A stretch of 64,000 bases of DNA from Lachnospiraceae bacterium (lineage in GTDB: Bacteria; Bacillota; Clostridia; Lachnospirales; Lachnospiraceae): positions 62,001 through 126,000 of the forward strand of contig CAJTGD010000014.1 in assembly GCA_910575475.1 (NCBI GenBank). Direction: 5' to 3'. The notes below the pieces were generated by a model. That model saw only the letters and a program-made list of their open reading frames with translations, made no database searches and had not been told where the DNA came from. Positions 52,620-62,190 of this stretch are shown here, piece by piece; positions within the stretch are counted from its first letter, which is position 1, and every line of letters begins with the position of its first letter. Both the position numbers and the translations under genes were made by a program.

Positions 52620-55600
52620 TTTTTCACCAGCCGCATATAGCATGCGGATTCCATTCTTATAATGGGTTTACACAAGCTATTATATATTATCTCGTATTGC
52701 TTCTTCATAAGTTCCATAGACTCATCGGATTGTATTCCGTAATAATCTGCTTTTGCTTCGTGCGTTGAAAGAATCTGGTCTATCATTTCCTTTGCCTCTG
52801 ATATATTTGATTCTCTCTTAAATTTCTCGAATGCCTTCTTCCTGGCGATTTTACTTCCCTGCATTACAAGCTTTTCCCAGCGTTCTTCAGGAAAATACGA
52901 TCGGAACCAGTCAATATTGGAACATTTGTACTTTTTAGGAATGTTCAAAAAACCATTACCGAATCCACGTCTTCCTAAATGCTCAGTCGTATCATTCTGA
53001 TCAAAATACCCGGTCTGTGCAATTCTTCTATGTTCGCTTAAAATCATCTTTACTGGAACATCTGCATATGCCGTAAACGCAACAGGTATCACCTGAATTG
53101 AAGTTGCAAGATACTGCCTGAACAGCCCCAATGCATATAAAGATATTCCCTCATCCAAAAGCAATCTTTCATTCGGCTCCACAGAAAATGTATAAATAAA
53201 TCCTCTCCACTCAACAGAAGATAATGCCGCAATCGCTGTTGCCATCCCCTTATAGGAGTGCATTGCATTGTCCGTGATACAGTCAAATATCTCGTCTCCG
53301 GGTGCATAAAAATGGATATAATCATTTTTAATCGCAATATCCCGGTCGAAAGATCCTTTGATGATCCTGTTATTCCTGAGGATATTTTTTTGCTTATCTT
53401 CTTCCAAGCCGCGCTGCACCCTAATTGCAATTTCATTTTGCTTTTTATTCAGATAGTTATCCCAGCTTGGCGGTATCAGAAAAGAGTTTTGCGCGGATCT
53501 GATAGAGAAATTGTTTTCATCAAACGCAACCAGTCCGCTATCCTTGTTCTGATGTACTGTTCCAAAACCCGCCAAAGACGCCCAGCTCATCATAGTTTGC
53601 GCAAACAAGGCATTCTCATTGAATTGGTAATCCGATAGCAGCCGTTCAAGCTGATTATATAACGGTCTGTATCTTAACGCCGCCGTATCAAAGATCTGTT
53701 CTCTCTGAACAGTCTCTCTCATCTGGCCGGCTTCCTTGATCAATTCCGGAACAAGTCTGTATAATCCGAACTCAAAATCTGTGCGAATTGAGTCGATAAT
53801 CTTATGATTGATGTCATTCATTATGATTTCAAGTCCGCTCAAAGACTGACCAAATACATTCAGCCCCTCATTCCAGAAATTAAACAGCTGATCCTCATAG
53901 CTTTCGATCGTATGGATAACTACAGATATTACAGGAATCTGAACATCCCTTCCTATGCGGTCAAGTCTTCCTATGCGTTGCTCAATTGTATTGATATTCC
54001 ATGGTAAATCTACATGGATCACATAGTCCGCGATCTGAAGATTTCTCCCTTCGCCGCCGGATTTATCACAGAGTAATATTTTGCATGTCGAATCTGATTG
54101 AAAGCGGTATATATTGATCTCAGCTTCATCTCTGTCCATATTTGTAGAAAAAGAAGCCACTTCATCTCCAAATGTGTCATAAAGCACTTTGCCGTAAACA
54201 TCAAATGTTTCGGCATGATTAGTAAACACAACGACCTTCTTATCAAGAAGTTCTGTCTCAATATAGCTCACAATCTTTATAAGACGTGAAGGATGTGATT
54301 CCACATCATCCAATGCCTCTGTCATGCTTTGCAGTATTTCATCCTCATCTTCCACCCAACGGTCAGCACTTTTCCACACATTTTCTGGAATGGAAGTGTT
54401 ATTCCCGTATATTTCCTCTAATCTTGCCCGATACGCCCATGGCGAACTGAAAAACGCTTCCAGAATCGGTTGAATCTCCCGTTCAATTTCAGCCGATTTG
54501 ATGTCACCCTGATTTTGAACAATCCATTCCTTTAAGGTCCTGTATGCCTCATACTCATAATAATTGACGCTGTCACCAAGGGAATATGTAATCTCCACTA
54601 ACCGCCTTTCAGCAAATTCTCCGTCTTCTTCCTTTGGATAAATCCCGAGAATCGCTCTTCTTCCTCTGATAATGCTTCTTTCAATCTGGTAATTGTCGCA
54701 TACATAAGAAATGACCACTTGCATATCATACAGAGCAAAATCTTCCTTGTCCGTATCAATGGCAGCTATCATCTTATTCAGCGTAACATCTCCGATCAAA
54801 TCAGAAAGATCATTCAGAGTTTCCTCCAATTCCTCAAGCTGATCCTGTACGTCTTCATTCTCATGCGGGTCTTCTTCCTCTACTTCCGGGAGCAATTCAT
54901 TTCTTAAACTGTCAATATCATCAAGCAAAGAATGTGTAAGTTGTGCAATATGGTTCTGCTTATTTACAAGTTCCGTAAACTCCTCTATATCGATATCATC
55001 ATAGATGGAAGGCTGAATCAGTCTCAGGAGTTTGAGATATTCCTCCTTACGCTGCTGTATAGGAGTTGCGCTCAATAATATGGTGTTCTCGGCATTTCTG
55101 CTTAGGATGTGGACTTTCTCATAATCTTCCGATTCTCTTATGCAATTGTGCACCTCGTCTACGATTACGAAATCCCATTTGAAATTGCAGTCGGCCGTCT
55201 CTAATTCTTCGATTGTTTCAATCGAAAGAAAATGGTCATTCTCATTCACACCTTCCAGAATACCGAATTTGAATAAGAGCTCCGTCTTCCACTGAGCAGC
55301 CAGAGCACTTGGAACAACAATCAATATATTCTTTCCTGCTTTGTTACTCAGGAAAATCTTTAATATGGAGCATGCCTCAATCGTCTTGCCCAAACCAACT
55401 TCGTCTGCCAGCATATATCTGCATTTTTCAGTCTGTAGGCATCTCATAATCGTATTTACCTGAAATGCTTTCAGGTAAATTTTGCAGCCAGCCAGCTCTT
55501 TAAAACCCAAAATAGAGTTATCAAGAATATTCATTGTATCCTTAACGATCTGCCTTCCAAGATACCAGCATGGATTTTGGAATTCGTATTTGACAAGCTG

Positions 55601-55993
55601 ACGAACCGGATCAGCGGCTCCCGAAAAAAAGGATGCCGTAAGTTTTTCCTCATTCACACACAGATATTCCTTACTGTCGCTGTCCTGAATATAATAATCA
55701 AAGCCCTCGTCTTCCCTGATCTTATACTCTACCACAACAGCAGGCTTTTGCTCGTACATGACCTGCGCCCCCTTGAAAAGGTGACAGTGATCCAGTGCAA
55801 AAATCGGAGCCTCCTTTACTTCATCGGGGATATATTCAAAAAACTTTCTATATCCAAACGGATCCGAAAACGAAATATGAGCCGTCTCGTTGAACTCATT
55901 TACACTGACGACTTTACCTGTCGCAAAAATCCTGGGATCCTGTGGGTATTCATGGTCAATCGGACACCTTACAAAGACTCCTTTTTTTATCAT
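52616..55993 (-). CDS. SNF2-type helicase/translocase, DpdE-like
   Basis: 1125 residues. An N-terminal SH3-like segment (SFSDPFGYRKFFEYIPDE), then an SNF2 core: Walker A ADEVGLGKT (196-204), DEVH box (FVIVDEVHNC), LLSATPIQQR, and the C-lobe SGGEGRNLQIADYVIHVDLP and QRIGRLDRIGR. An acidic insert (PEVEEEDPHENEDVQDQ) splits the core. Very similar in layout to DpdE/RapA-like translocases. GAGG 7 bases before the ATG; 16 bases after the AddB-like gene. Confidence 0.83.
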   Translation of the reverse strand: MIKKGVFVRCPIDHEYPQDPRIFATGKVVSVNEFNETAHISFSDPFGYRKFFEYIPDEVKEAPIFALDHCHLFKGAQVMYEQKPAVVVEYKIREDEGFDYYIQDSDSKEYLCVNEEKLTASFFSGAADPVRQLVKYEFQNPCWYLGRQIVKDTMNILDNSILGFKELAGCKIYLKAFQVNTIMRCLQTEKCRYMLADEVGLGKTIEACSILKIFLSNKAGKNILIVVPSALAAQWKTELLFKFGILEGVNENDHFLSIETIEELETADCNFKWDFVIVDEVHNCIRESEDYEKVHILSRNAENTILLSATPIQQRKEEYLKLLRLIQPSIYDDIDIEEFTELVNKQNHIAQLTHSLLDDIDSLRNELLPEVEEEDPHENEDVQDQLEELEETLNDLSDLIGDVTLNKMIAAIDTDKEDFALYDMQVVISYVCDNYQIERSIIRGRRAILGIYPKEEDGEFAERRLVEITYSLGDSVNYYEYEAYRTLKEWIVQNQGDIKSAEIEREIQPILEAFFSSPWAYRARLEEIYGNNTSIPENVWKSADRWVEDEDEILQSMTEALDDVESHPSRLIKIVSYIETELLDKKVVVFTNHAETFDVYGKVLYDTFGDEVASFSTNMDRDEAEINIYRFQSDSTCKILLCDKSGGEGRNLQIADYVIHVDLPWNINTIEQRIGRLDRIGRDVQIPVISVVIHTIESYEDQLFNFWNEGLNVFGQSLSGLEIIMNDINHKIIDSIRTDFEFGLYRLVPELIKEAGQMRETVQREQIFDTAALRYRPLYNQLERLLSDYQFNENALFAQTMMSWASLAGFGTVHQNKDSGLVAFDENNFSIRSAQNSFLIPPSWDNYLNKKQNEIAIRVQRGLEEDKQKNILRNNRIIKGSFDRDIAIKNDYIHFYAPGDEIFDCITDNAMHSYKGMATAIAALSSVEWRGFIYTFSVEPNERLLLDEGISLYALGLFRQYLATSIQVIPVAFTAYADVPVKMILSEHRRIAQTGYFDQNDTTEHLGRRGFGNGFLNIPKKYKCSNIDWFRSYFPEERWEKLVMQGSKIARKKAFEKFKRESNISEAKEMIDQILSTHEAKADYYGIQSDESMELMKKQYEIIYNSLCKPIIRMESACYMRLVKK

Positions 55994-56009
55994 TATGATA
56001 CCTCATTAC

Positions 56010-58706
56010 TTACTTCCTGCTCGTTCTGAATATCTCCAAGCATATATCTTTGTCTGCACATTTATCGCATAAGCTAGTATACGATCTCCGGTATTTATCC
56101 TGATTGAGATTCTCGTCGCTCAACGTATGTTCCACCTCAGCCTGCGTTGAATTCTTAAACACTTCGCTAAATGCTTCATTTGCGGCCTTACTGCTGGGCG
56201 CAGAAAGGAAGTTCTCGCGCTTTAGCATATAATCAATGTCTTTGTTCTTAATGCTCGTAAACTTCCCATGGAATACTGCTTTTTTCTCTAAGTAATCTTT
56301 TGCCATATTGATGGCGTCTATTTTTTCTGAACGATTCATAAAAGGAAAATCAAAAGTCAATTCGTCCATCTGTTCAGCCAAGTAATTCCTCACCATGTTT
56401 TTCACATAAGTCTTTCCTGAAAATTCCTTTCTTGCCCGGTGCTCCAGCAATACGGTCAGATACAACTTCAAAAGGAAATCATCTTTGTAGACGGATTTTC
56501 CTTCAATAACCGTTTCCAGCAGGAACCGGTAGCCGCATAATTTGTATTTCATCAGGTCATATTGTGAAAACTCTCTGTACAGCGCTTCTTCCACCGTGAT
56601 ATAATTGTCATTTTTCTTTGCAGCATTTGGAGTATCCAAAATATAAGGCTTAGGGGTTGCATTAAGCACTTTTAGCAGGTAATACAGTTCATTTTCCTGA
56701 TCCGGCGCATTCTTAATATAACTCAGCTTTATCTTACATTTACTAAACGCAAGCCCATACACTAACGCATAGCGTCTGAAATTCTTATACTCCAAACGCG
56801 AAGTAACATATACCTGGTATTTCCAGTCTACTGGTGCCTGTGCAACTTCAAAAAAGTCTATATCAAGCGGCCATGGAAATTCATCCCTATGTGTGATGCT
56901 CATATCTTGATCAGACAAACAGGCAAAGTGATAGATCTTGTCCTGATTCTTGGAATATTTTCTTAAAACATCTCCGTCAATCTGTTCAAAATTTCTGGCA
57001 ATCCACCGCGCTCCTTTTCCTTCTTTCGGAACCTGCTGAAGATAAAGCTGCATCGTTTCTCTCAGACAATCAAAGGACGCCTTCGCTTCCACACCTTGAA
57101 CCTCATTCAGATGTTCCAAAACTCTTTGTACGATTTCCCTGAATTCAGAGTCGATATCTTCTTTAGTCAGCACCTGTTTTACCAGTACATCCGTCACTTT
57201 ATCATAAAATGCCTTGAAATCATTTTCCTGATCGCTGAAATCATTGAAAAAGGTATCTGCCACTTCATTCAATGCCTTTAAAGCCATGATCAGATTATCT
57301 ATTTCATCAGGACTTACATCATAATATTCGATTCGGGATAGCTCTTTTGATTCAGAAGAATCTGAAACCATATCTTCTATTCTCTCTTTTAATTTCTTTA
57401 ACTTTTTGATGATTCTCCTTATGGTCTTTTCATCTTGAAAATACAGTTTGCACTTATCGAAAGTGGTAACAACTTGCCCTTTCCTTCCTTCAGCAATGAT
57501 TCCGCAGGAAAGGCATTCATAAATATCATTGATATCCTGAATCAGCATTCCTTTAGACTCTGCATCCCATAAATTTGTTATTGCAATAAAGAAATGTCCA
57601 ATCGGATAATCCAGAAAATTGCGTTCCCCAAACTGTTCTGGAAAGTATATCTTCAGAATGTCATTTACATTGCTGTTGGCTGCATAAATTTGCTCATTCA
57701 TATAATACAGTGCGGAATGCGCATAATTGTCCTTCGACCTCTCTACTTCAGCTTCTTCAAATTTTTTGGCAATATATCCCGCAAATTCCGTCTGATTATC
57801 AAACTGGGTTACTTCAATCCGATCAGAATAATCAATCGTTGCCGTACTTCCGGCAGTCATAGCCGCAATATTATCCGCAATGCGTCCTCCCTCAAAATCC
57901 TTACTGTGATCGTAAAAATTTTGAGTTGAAAAGGTAATCTTACTCTCAAACCAGGAGTATATATTCAACCATGTCTGGTATACGTTTTTATAATCCGGAA
58001 CATAATTGAACAGAATGAATACATTTTTGTATACACCCAGCATCTCAATAGTCCTCAGCATAATCGGAGAGAACTGATGGATTCCATGTACAATGACCGT
58101 GTCTTTTTTAACCTCCGCAAGTCGATCCGGATTACTTTCTTTGTAGGATGCGTCACGCAATGCATCTTCCATTGTTTTTGTAATTGATGCATCAATTTCC
58201 TCCACACTAAATCCGTCTTTCAACGAAAAGAACTTATTACGCGTTCTGCGCAGTTCTCTGTATATTTCAACCACACATTTCTGCTCATAAGTTAACGCCG
58301 CATCCTGTATGTGATCCGGATTCATACATAACTCAAACATGATCCTGATGCTCTTAACTACATACGCCCGATTTCTTTTAAGAGACAGCCGGATATCATC
58401 TATACTTATATCTTCGGCAATCAATTCATCAAAAGCCATATACCCTATAAGATTATCTACCACTGCCCTCTGATTGATTTCAGTCGCGGGACTCTCCCAC
58501 TCATCATACAAGGTATTTATAAATCTCGTTATGGTTGTAAGCTTACCTATAAAAAAGTCATTCTTATACTGATTCTTATACTGATCACACAAACCATTGG
58601 CCAGAGTTTGCGAAGCGCACAAATGAAATCCGTTTTTTATAAGTTCCCAATAGAGTTCTCTATGTAATCTATAAGGATTGCTATATGTATAAATGACTAT
58701 TGCCAT
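56010..58706 (-). CDS. AddB/RexB-like protein with iron-sulfur cysteines but no nuclease motif
   Basis: 898 residues. The C-terminal region begins FSQYDLMKYKLCGYRFLLE (Cys724), the usual opening of the AddB/Cas4-type nuclease domain, and ends with C880-X2-C883-X5-C889, completing the four-cysteine iron-sulfur staple. Between them I find neither the G-x-x-D-R-x-D nor the D-Y-K motif of the PD-(D/E)XK nuclease, and the segment is shorter than usual. The N-terminal 700 residues lack a Walker A, as in AddB proteins with inactivated helicase lobes. It overlaps the NERD-UvrD gene by 10 bases, so it is probably the structural partner of that helicase, like AddB with AddA. GGAGGTGAG ribosome site. 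Confidence 0.65.
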   Translation of the reverse strand: MAIVIYTYSNPYRLHRELYWELIKNGFHLCASQTLANGLCDQYKNQYKNDFFIGKLTTITRFINTLYDEWESPATEINQRAVVDNLIGYMAFDELIAEDISIDDIRLSLKRNRAYVVKSIRIMFELCMNPDHIQDAALTYEQKCVVEIYRELRRTRNKFFSLKDGFSVEEIDASITKTMEDALRDASYKESNPDRLAEVKKDTVIVHGIHQFSPIMLRTIEMLGVYKNVFILFNYVPDYKNVYQTWLNIYSWFESKITFSTQNFYDHSKDFEGGRIADNIAAMTAGSTATIDYSDRIEVTQFDNQTEFAGYIAKKFEEAEVERSKDNYAHSALYYMNEQIYAANSNVNDILKIYFPEQFGERNFLDYPIGHFFIAITNLWDAESKGMLIQDINDIYECLSCGIIAEGRKGQVVTTFDKCKLYFQDEKTIRRIIKKLKKLKERIEDMVSDSSESKELSRIEYYDVSPDEIDNLIMALKALNEVADTFFNDFSDQENDFKAFYDKVTDVLVKQVLTKEDIDSEFREIVQRVLEHLNEVQGVEAKASFDCLRETMQLYLQQVPKEGKGARWIARNFEQIDGDVLRKYSKNQDKIYHFACLSDQDMSITHRDEFPWPLDIDFFEVAQAPVDWKYQVYVTSRLEYKNFRRYALVYGLAFSKCKIKLSYIKNAPDQENELYYLLKVLNATPKPYILDTPNAAKKNDNYITVEEALYREFSQYDLMKYKLCGYRFLLETVIEGKSVYKDDFLLKLYLTVLLEHRARKEFSGKTYVKNMVRNYLAEQMDELTFDFPFMNRSEKIDAINMAKDYLEKKAVFHGKFTSIKNKDIDYMLKRENFLSAPSSKAANEAFSEVFKNSTQAEVEHTLSDENLNQDKYRRSYTSLCDKCADKDICLEIFRTSRK

Positions 58707-61700
58707 GAATCGCTCACCTCCAGATACCGTCCCCAGCTGTTCTCTATATCAGTATCTACATCCCTTAACCACACAACATTTCTGATCGCTCTTGTCAAAG
58801 CAACATAAAGGATCCGTGATTCTTCGCTTATCTTCTCGCGAATTTCTGTCTTTTGATCAAATCCACTGCTGAAATCGGAACCCTTCTTATCATAAGAAAA
58901 CCCGTATGATACTTTGCCATCCACGATATTCACGTTCAAGCTTCCAACATTAATGTTGGAGATATCTTCATTGGTAAACGGCAGAATAACTGTGCCATAT
59001 TCCAATCCCTTTGACTTATGGATTGTTGTACATACCACCTGAATCTCATCAGACACCACTGCTTTATTACGCGATGCTTCCTCCTGGTGGGTGGTGATAT
59101 TGATCTTAAGGAATTCACAGATCAGATTGATCGTAAGATATTCTCTGGAATATTTTCTTGTGATCTTTTCGACAAGGCATTCATAGTTTTCCCTGTATGC
59201 CTTTCTTTCATCATCCCCATGACATCTTACCCAAGGCTTTGAGGCTTCATAAATATCACGAAGCGCAACCAGTACAGGCCTTGATTCAAAATCAGTCACG
59301 ATCTGCTGCCAAGTCTTACCCATATGCAGCATAAAGTATTCATTCAAAATTCTGATCAGTTCATCTGTTTTATCTGCTTCTTCATAACCCGATATCTTAG
59401 CCAGGTTAATGTCCAGATACACATAGTTCGACCGTATCAGATTTGCCAGGTAAACCTTATTGCGTGGATGCGTGATCGCCATAACAAGCTTATACAGATC
59501 CATTGTTGACGGCAGCCTGTATAAATCCCCGCCCTCCGTTACTTTAATCGTTACTCCGGCTTTTTCAGCTTCCCTAAGGATATTATTGATCTGCCAATTA
59601 TAACGTACAAGAATAGCAATCTTCATTTCCTCGGGTGAAAGCTTGTGAGCTTTACTGATTATATCAAGCTTTCTGATCTGATTGCCTATCTCCTTAAACA
59701 AATCATCATACATGCTTTCTTTGTTTTTACTATGTACATCCAGCTTACAGATAAGCTTCGCCTCATCATATTCTTTTCTTTCTCTGCTTTTCAGCCTGTC
59801 CCGTAGTTCCTCATATGGAAGGATTTGTTCATTTCCCATCTCAGAAAACACAAAATGGAATCTGTCAAGCAGTCTGCTGTCAGTCCTGTAATTTCGGTTT
59901 AATGTATATTCTTTCCATTTGCCAACGCCGTTTGTTCCGGTAACCTTTTCAAAAGCACTCAGGGTAGCTCCCCTAAACCTGTAAATGCTCTGCTTAAGAT
60001 CACCAACGACAAACAACCGGCACTCCGAGCCAAATATCTTCTGCAAGCCGGTTATAGTTTCAATCTGGGCATCATCTGTGTCCTGAAATTCATCCACAAA
60101 AACATATTTGAATTTATGGCCTTGTGCCATCAATTTTCCGGAATCCACAAGATTATGAATCTGAATCATGCATTCTTTAAGGCCGATCAGGTTCTTTTCT
60201 TTAAGCTGAAGGGCATACTGCGTTTCAGCCCTCATGATCACTCGTTCAATCAGTTCGTTGAAATATGGCATACTCGCTGGTGGATTTCCGAAATCGTTTA
60301 TATCCAGATCCTTTATGTCAATACTGCGGTCATATAATTTCCCGCTAAATGAAATCAGCAGTTCTTCGAGTTTATAGATCGGCATCACCAGCTGGTGTAC
60401 AAAATCTGGATTTTCGTCATCCTTCTCCAGAAGATATTCGTTCAGATATTGGTGATACAATTGCTGCCTGTTGTATGTTTCACTTGTAATCTGGCTGTCA
60501 TATCCCAGCCCCATTCTCATACAATCCTTCTGAAGCAAAGAAATCGCAAATTTGTGGATTGTCGAAATCTGGATTTGACTCATCTCTTCAATCAGACGCA
60601 TATATTTCTCGTTTGAGGTGAGAATAAAGTAATTCATGAACATCTTTTTCAGTCTGATCTTCATGTTATCTGCTGCATCTTTTGTAAATGTGATCATAAC
60701 GATCTCGCCGATAATATCGACCACCGCATCCGCTGTCTTATTACAGAGATATGCCACACGTGACACCATCGAATATGTCTTACCGGTGCCGGCGCCTGCT
60801 GTAATCAGTATGTTCCTGTCAGTTGGTGCATGCTCTATTTCATACTGCTGAAAGTTAAAGTCTGTCTTGTCCGACAGTTTTCTTAATACCCCTTCTTCCT
60901 CATCGGTCAACACCCCCTCTTCAATCAGGAGATCCTTTTCCACATAGGTATTCAGATCAGGAACAACTTCAACCTCGCAGTTAAATATACTATAGCTTTT
61001 CTTAACTGTAACGTCTTCCGATTTCCAAGTATCTATAACAATATCTTTCTTATTCGGTCGGATTTTTCTTTCGATGAACCTCACTTCAAGTTCTTTAACG
61101 ATTTTCAGCATCGCATCATTGGATGAAACAAAAACGATTTCCTTGATGCCTCTAAAGTATTCCTCTGCAATCTCCACTGCATCTTCGTCACGAAAACCAT
61201 CTTTGAAGATTCTCAACCGGGAATATCCGGGATTCAGCGACTGTTGTTCTGCTTTCAAGTCAAAATTAGGCTCAAAGTGATGACGTATTAAAGCCAGCAT
61301 CTTAGAGTTAAGATCATCATGCTTTGTGCCTTTATCGATGGTGTATCTCTCATTAAATTTCTGGTATAATTTCAAAGCTTCTGACAGATCTTCGCTGAAA
61401 ATTGTTTCATTTGACTCAGATACAATATTGAGTCCTTTTGCAAAATATTCACTTTCGGATATAAAGGGATAGCATACCAAACTCATCACCAAAGGATTCA
61501 TTCCCAGTTCTCGCCGAATTTTGTTCAGCAAATTAAACCGATAACCCATGGCTTGTCCACGAGGACTATCTTCCGGATTCTCCGCTCCAGCCAAAAAAAT
61601 CGTATTTGCATTTATAACATTCAATATCCCATCCGAATTCCATCCTTTGACTTCAACGATAAAAAGTCCCATATTGGGAGAAATCACGCAAAAATCATAC

Positions 61701-61822
61701 TCGCGCCCATTGATACTTCTTGTGTTATAAACAACCCAGTCCGACGGAAGATTCTTGTAAAAGTCGTGCCAAACCTTCTTCTCGCCCTCATACTTGGGTT
61801 CTTTGTCAATCATCTTTGCCAT
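58697..61822 (-). CDS. NERD-domain UvrD/AddA-like helicase
   Basis: About 1041 residues. The N-terminal NERD (nuclease-related) domain has D43 and E57-V-K59 (GREYDFCVISPNMGLFIVEVKG), an intact PD-(D/E)XK-like pattern. A superfamily 1 helicase follows: Walker A ITAGAGTGKT (about 341-350), ITFTKDAADNM, FVDEFQDTDD, GDLKQSIYRFRGA, TIHKSKGLEYGTVILP and VALTRAIRNVVW. Start: the ATG at 61822 overlaps the stop of the small HTH gene (TAATG), which decides it over the GTG at 61831. First full-length gene of the operon; predicted DNA-unwinding nuclease paired with the AddB-like protein. Confidence 0.85.
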   Translation of the reverse strand: MAKMIDKEPKYEGEKKVWHDFYKNLPSDWVVYNTRSINGREYDFCVISPNMGLFIVEVKGWNSDGILNVINANTIFLAGAENPEDSPRGQAMGYRFNLLNKIRRELGMNPLVMSLVCYPFISESEYFAKGLNIVSESNETIFSEDLSEALKLYQKFNERYTIDKGTKHDDLNSKMLALIRHHFEPNFDLKAEQQSLNPGYSRLRIFKDGFRDEDAVEIAEEYFRGIKEIVFVSSNDAMLKIVKELEVRFIERKIRPNKKDIVIDTWKSEDVTVKKSYSIFNCEVEVVPDLNTYVEKDLLIEEGVLTDEEEGVLRKLSDKTDFNFQQYEIEHAPTDRNILITAGAGTGKTYSMVSRVAYLCNKTADAVVDIIGEIVMITFTKDAADNMKIRLKKMFMNYFILTSNEKYMRLIEEMSQIQISTIHKFAISLLQKDCMRMGLGYDSQITSETYNRQQLYHQYLNEYLLEKDDENPDFVHQLVMPIYKLEELLISFSGKLYDRSIDIKDLDINDFGNPPASMPYFNELIERVIMRAETQYALQLKEKNLIGLKECMIQIHNLVDSGKLMAQGHKFKYVFVDEFQDTDDAQIETITGLQKIFGSECRLFVVGDLKQSIYRFRGATLSAFEKVTGTNGVGKWKEYTLNRNYRTDSRLLDRFHFVFSEMGNEQILPYEELRDRLKSRERKEYDEAKLICKLDVHSKNKESMYDDLFKEIGNQIRKLDIISKAHKLSPEEMKIAILVRYNWQINNILREAEKAGVTIKVTEGGDLYRLPSTMDLYKLVMAITHPRNKVYLANLIRSNYVYLDINLAKISGYEEADKTDELIRILNEYFMLHMGKTWQQIVTDFESRPVLVALRDIYEASKPWVRCHGDDERKAYRENYECLVEKITRKYSREYLTINLICEFLKINITTHQEEASRNKAVVSDEIQVVCTTIHKSKGLEYGTVILPFTNEDISNINVGSLNVNIVDGKVSYGFSYDKKGSDFSSGFDQKTEIREKISEESRILYVALTRAIRNVVWLRDVDTDIENSWGRYLEVSDSWQ

Positions 61823-62025
61823 TAAACCCACCCCAACTCAGTCATTCCGCTATTTACTCATTCATCAATCTCAGAACACTTAAATTTCTAAAAATGTCCA
61901 ATCTTATGTACGGAAACTTCATTTTGGGGGTCTCTTAGCCAGCTTCGCAGCGTAGCATGTTTGATTCCCAGATTCTCTGCCGCTTCATCCAAACTGATAT
62001 ATTTTTCGCTTTTCAGTGTATTCAT
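61822..62025 (-). pseudogene. Leader helix-turn-helix (excisionase-like) gene with two stop codons
   Basis: AAGGAGAT lies ahead of the ATG at 62025. Reads MNTLKSEKYISLDEAAENLG and ATLRSWLRD, a MerR/excisionase-type DNA-binding fold. After HKIGHF comes TAG (61888-61890) where relatives have Trp (W-K-F), and ten codons later TGA (61858-61860) where they have Trp (I-D-E-W-V). Beyond both, the frame stays open to TAA at 61824, which overlaps the helicase ATG. The complete gene would be 67 codons; now only 45 are translated. Both changes are single G-to-A transitions from TGG. Confidence 0.75.
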
Positions 62026-62071
62026 CTGATCTCCTTGAAATTTCAACTCCATCTATAAACTAACAGTATCT

Positions 62072-62100
62072 ATAATAGCAGATATACATAGTTATTACAA
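62072..62100 (-). promoter_or_regulatory. Promoter of the defence operon
   Basis: On the minus strand TTGTAA and TATTAT are 17 bases apart, about 46 bases before the HTH start codon. The inverted repeat CAACA/TGTTG (62098-62109) overlaps the -35 box and could be the operator of the HTH protein. Confidence 0.55.
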
Positions 62101-62151
62101 CATTGTTGACCGCTATTTGTTTAGATTTCATCTGCGGTTCCAGGTACTTTT

Positions 62152-62175
62152 CATAGGTCAGGCAGGTGACCTATG
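62152..62175. repeat. Perfect short palindrome upstream of the defence operon
   Basis: CATAGGTCA and TGACCTATG are separated by 6 bases. It lies between the phage-gene remnant and the operon promoter. It may be a small terminator, an operator, or a recombination footprint; no further evidence. Confidence 0.4.
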
Positions 62176-62190
62176 CTTCTGAAGTTTCTA

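Noticed and set aside
61822..61831. GTG at 61831 as the start of the NERD-UvrD helicase
   Set aside because: The ATG at 61822 overlaps the TAA of the leader gene frame (TAATG), a normal coupled start; the GTG lies inside the leader frame.
38203..62025. Classical DndFGH restriction genes
   Set aside because: None of the operon proteins matches DndF, DndG or DndH as I know them: the helicases are SNF2, RecQ and UvrD types, and the large ATPase has a different layout.
38203..62025. A true 7-deazaguanine (Dpd) modification system
   Set aside because: There is no TGT-like DpdA or queuosine-synthesis enzyme in the operon; the modifying genes are clearly DndA, C, D and E. Only the helicase/ATPase half resembles Dpd. 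The queT unit at 258 is 38 kb away and has its own promoter.
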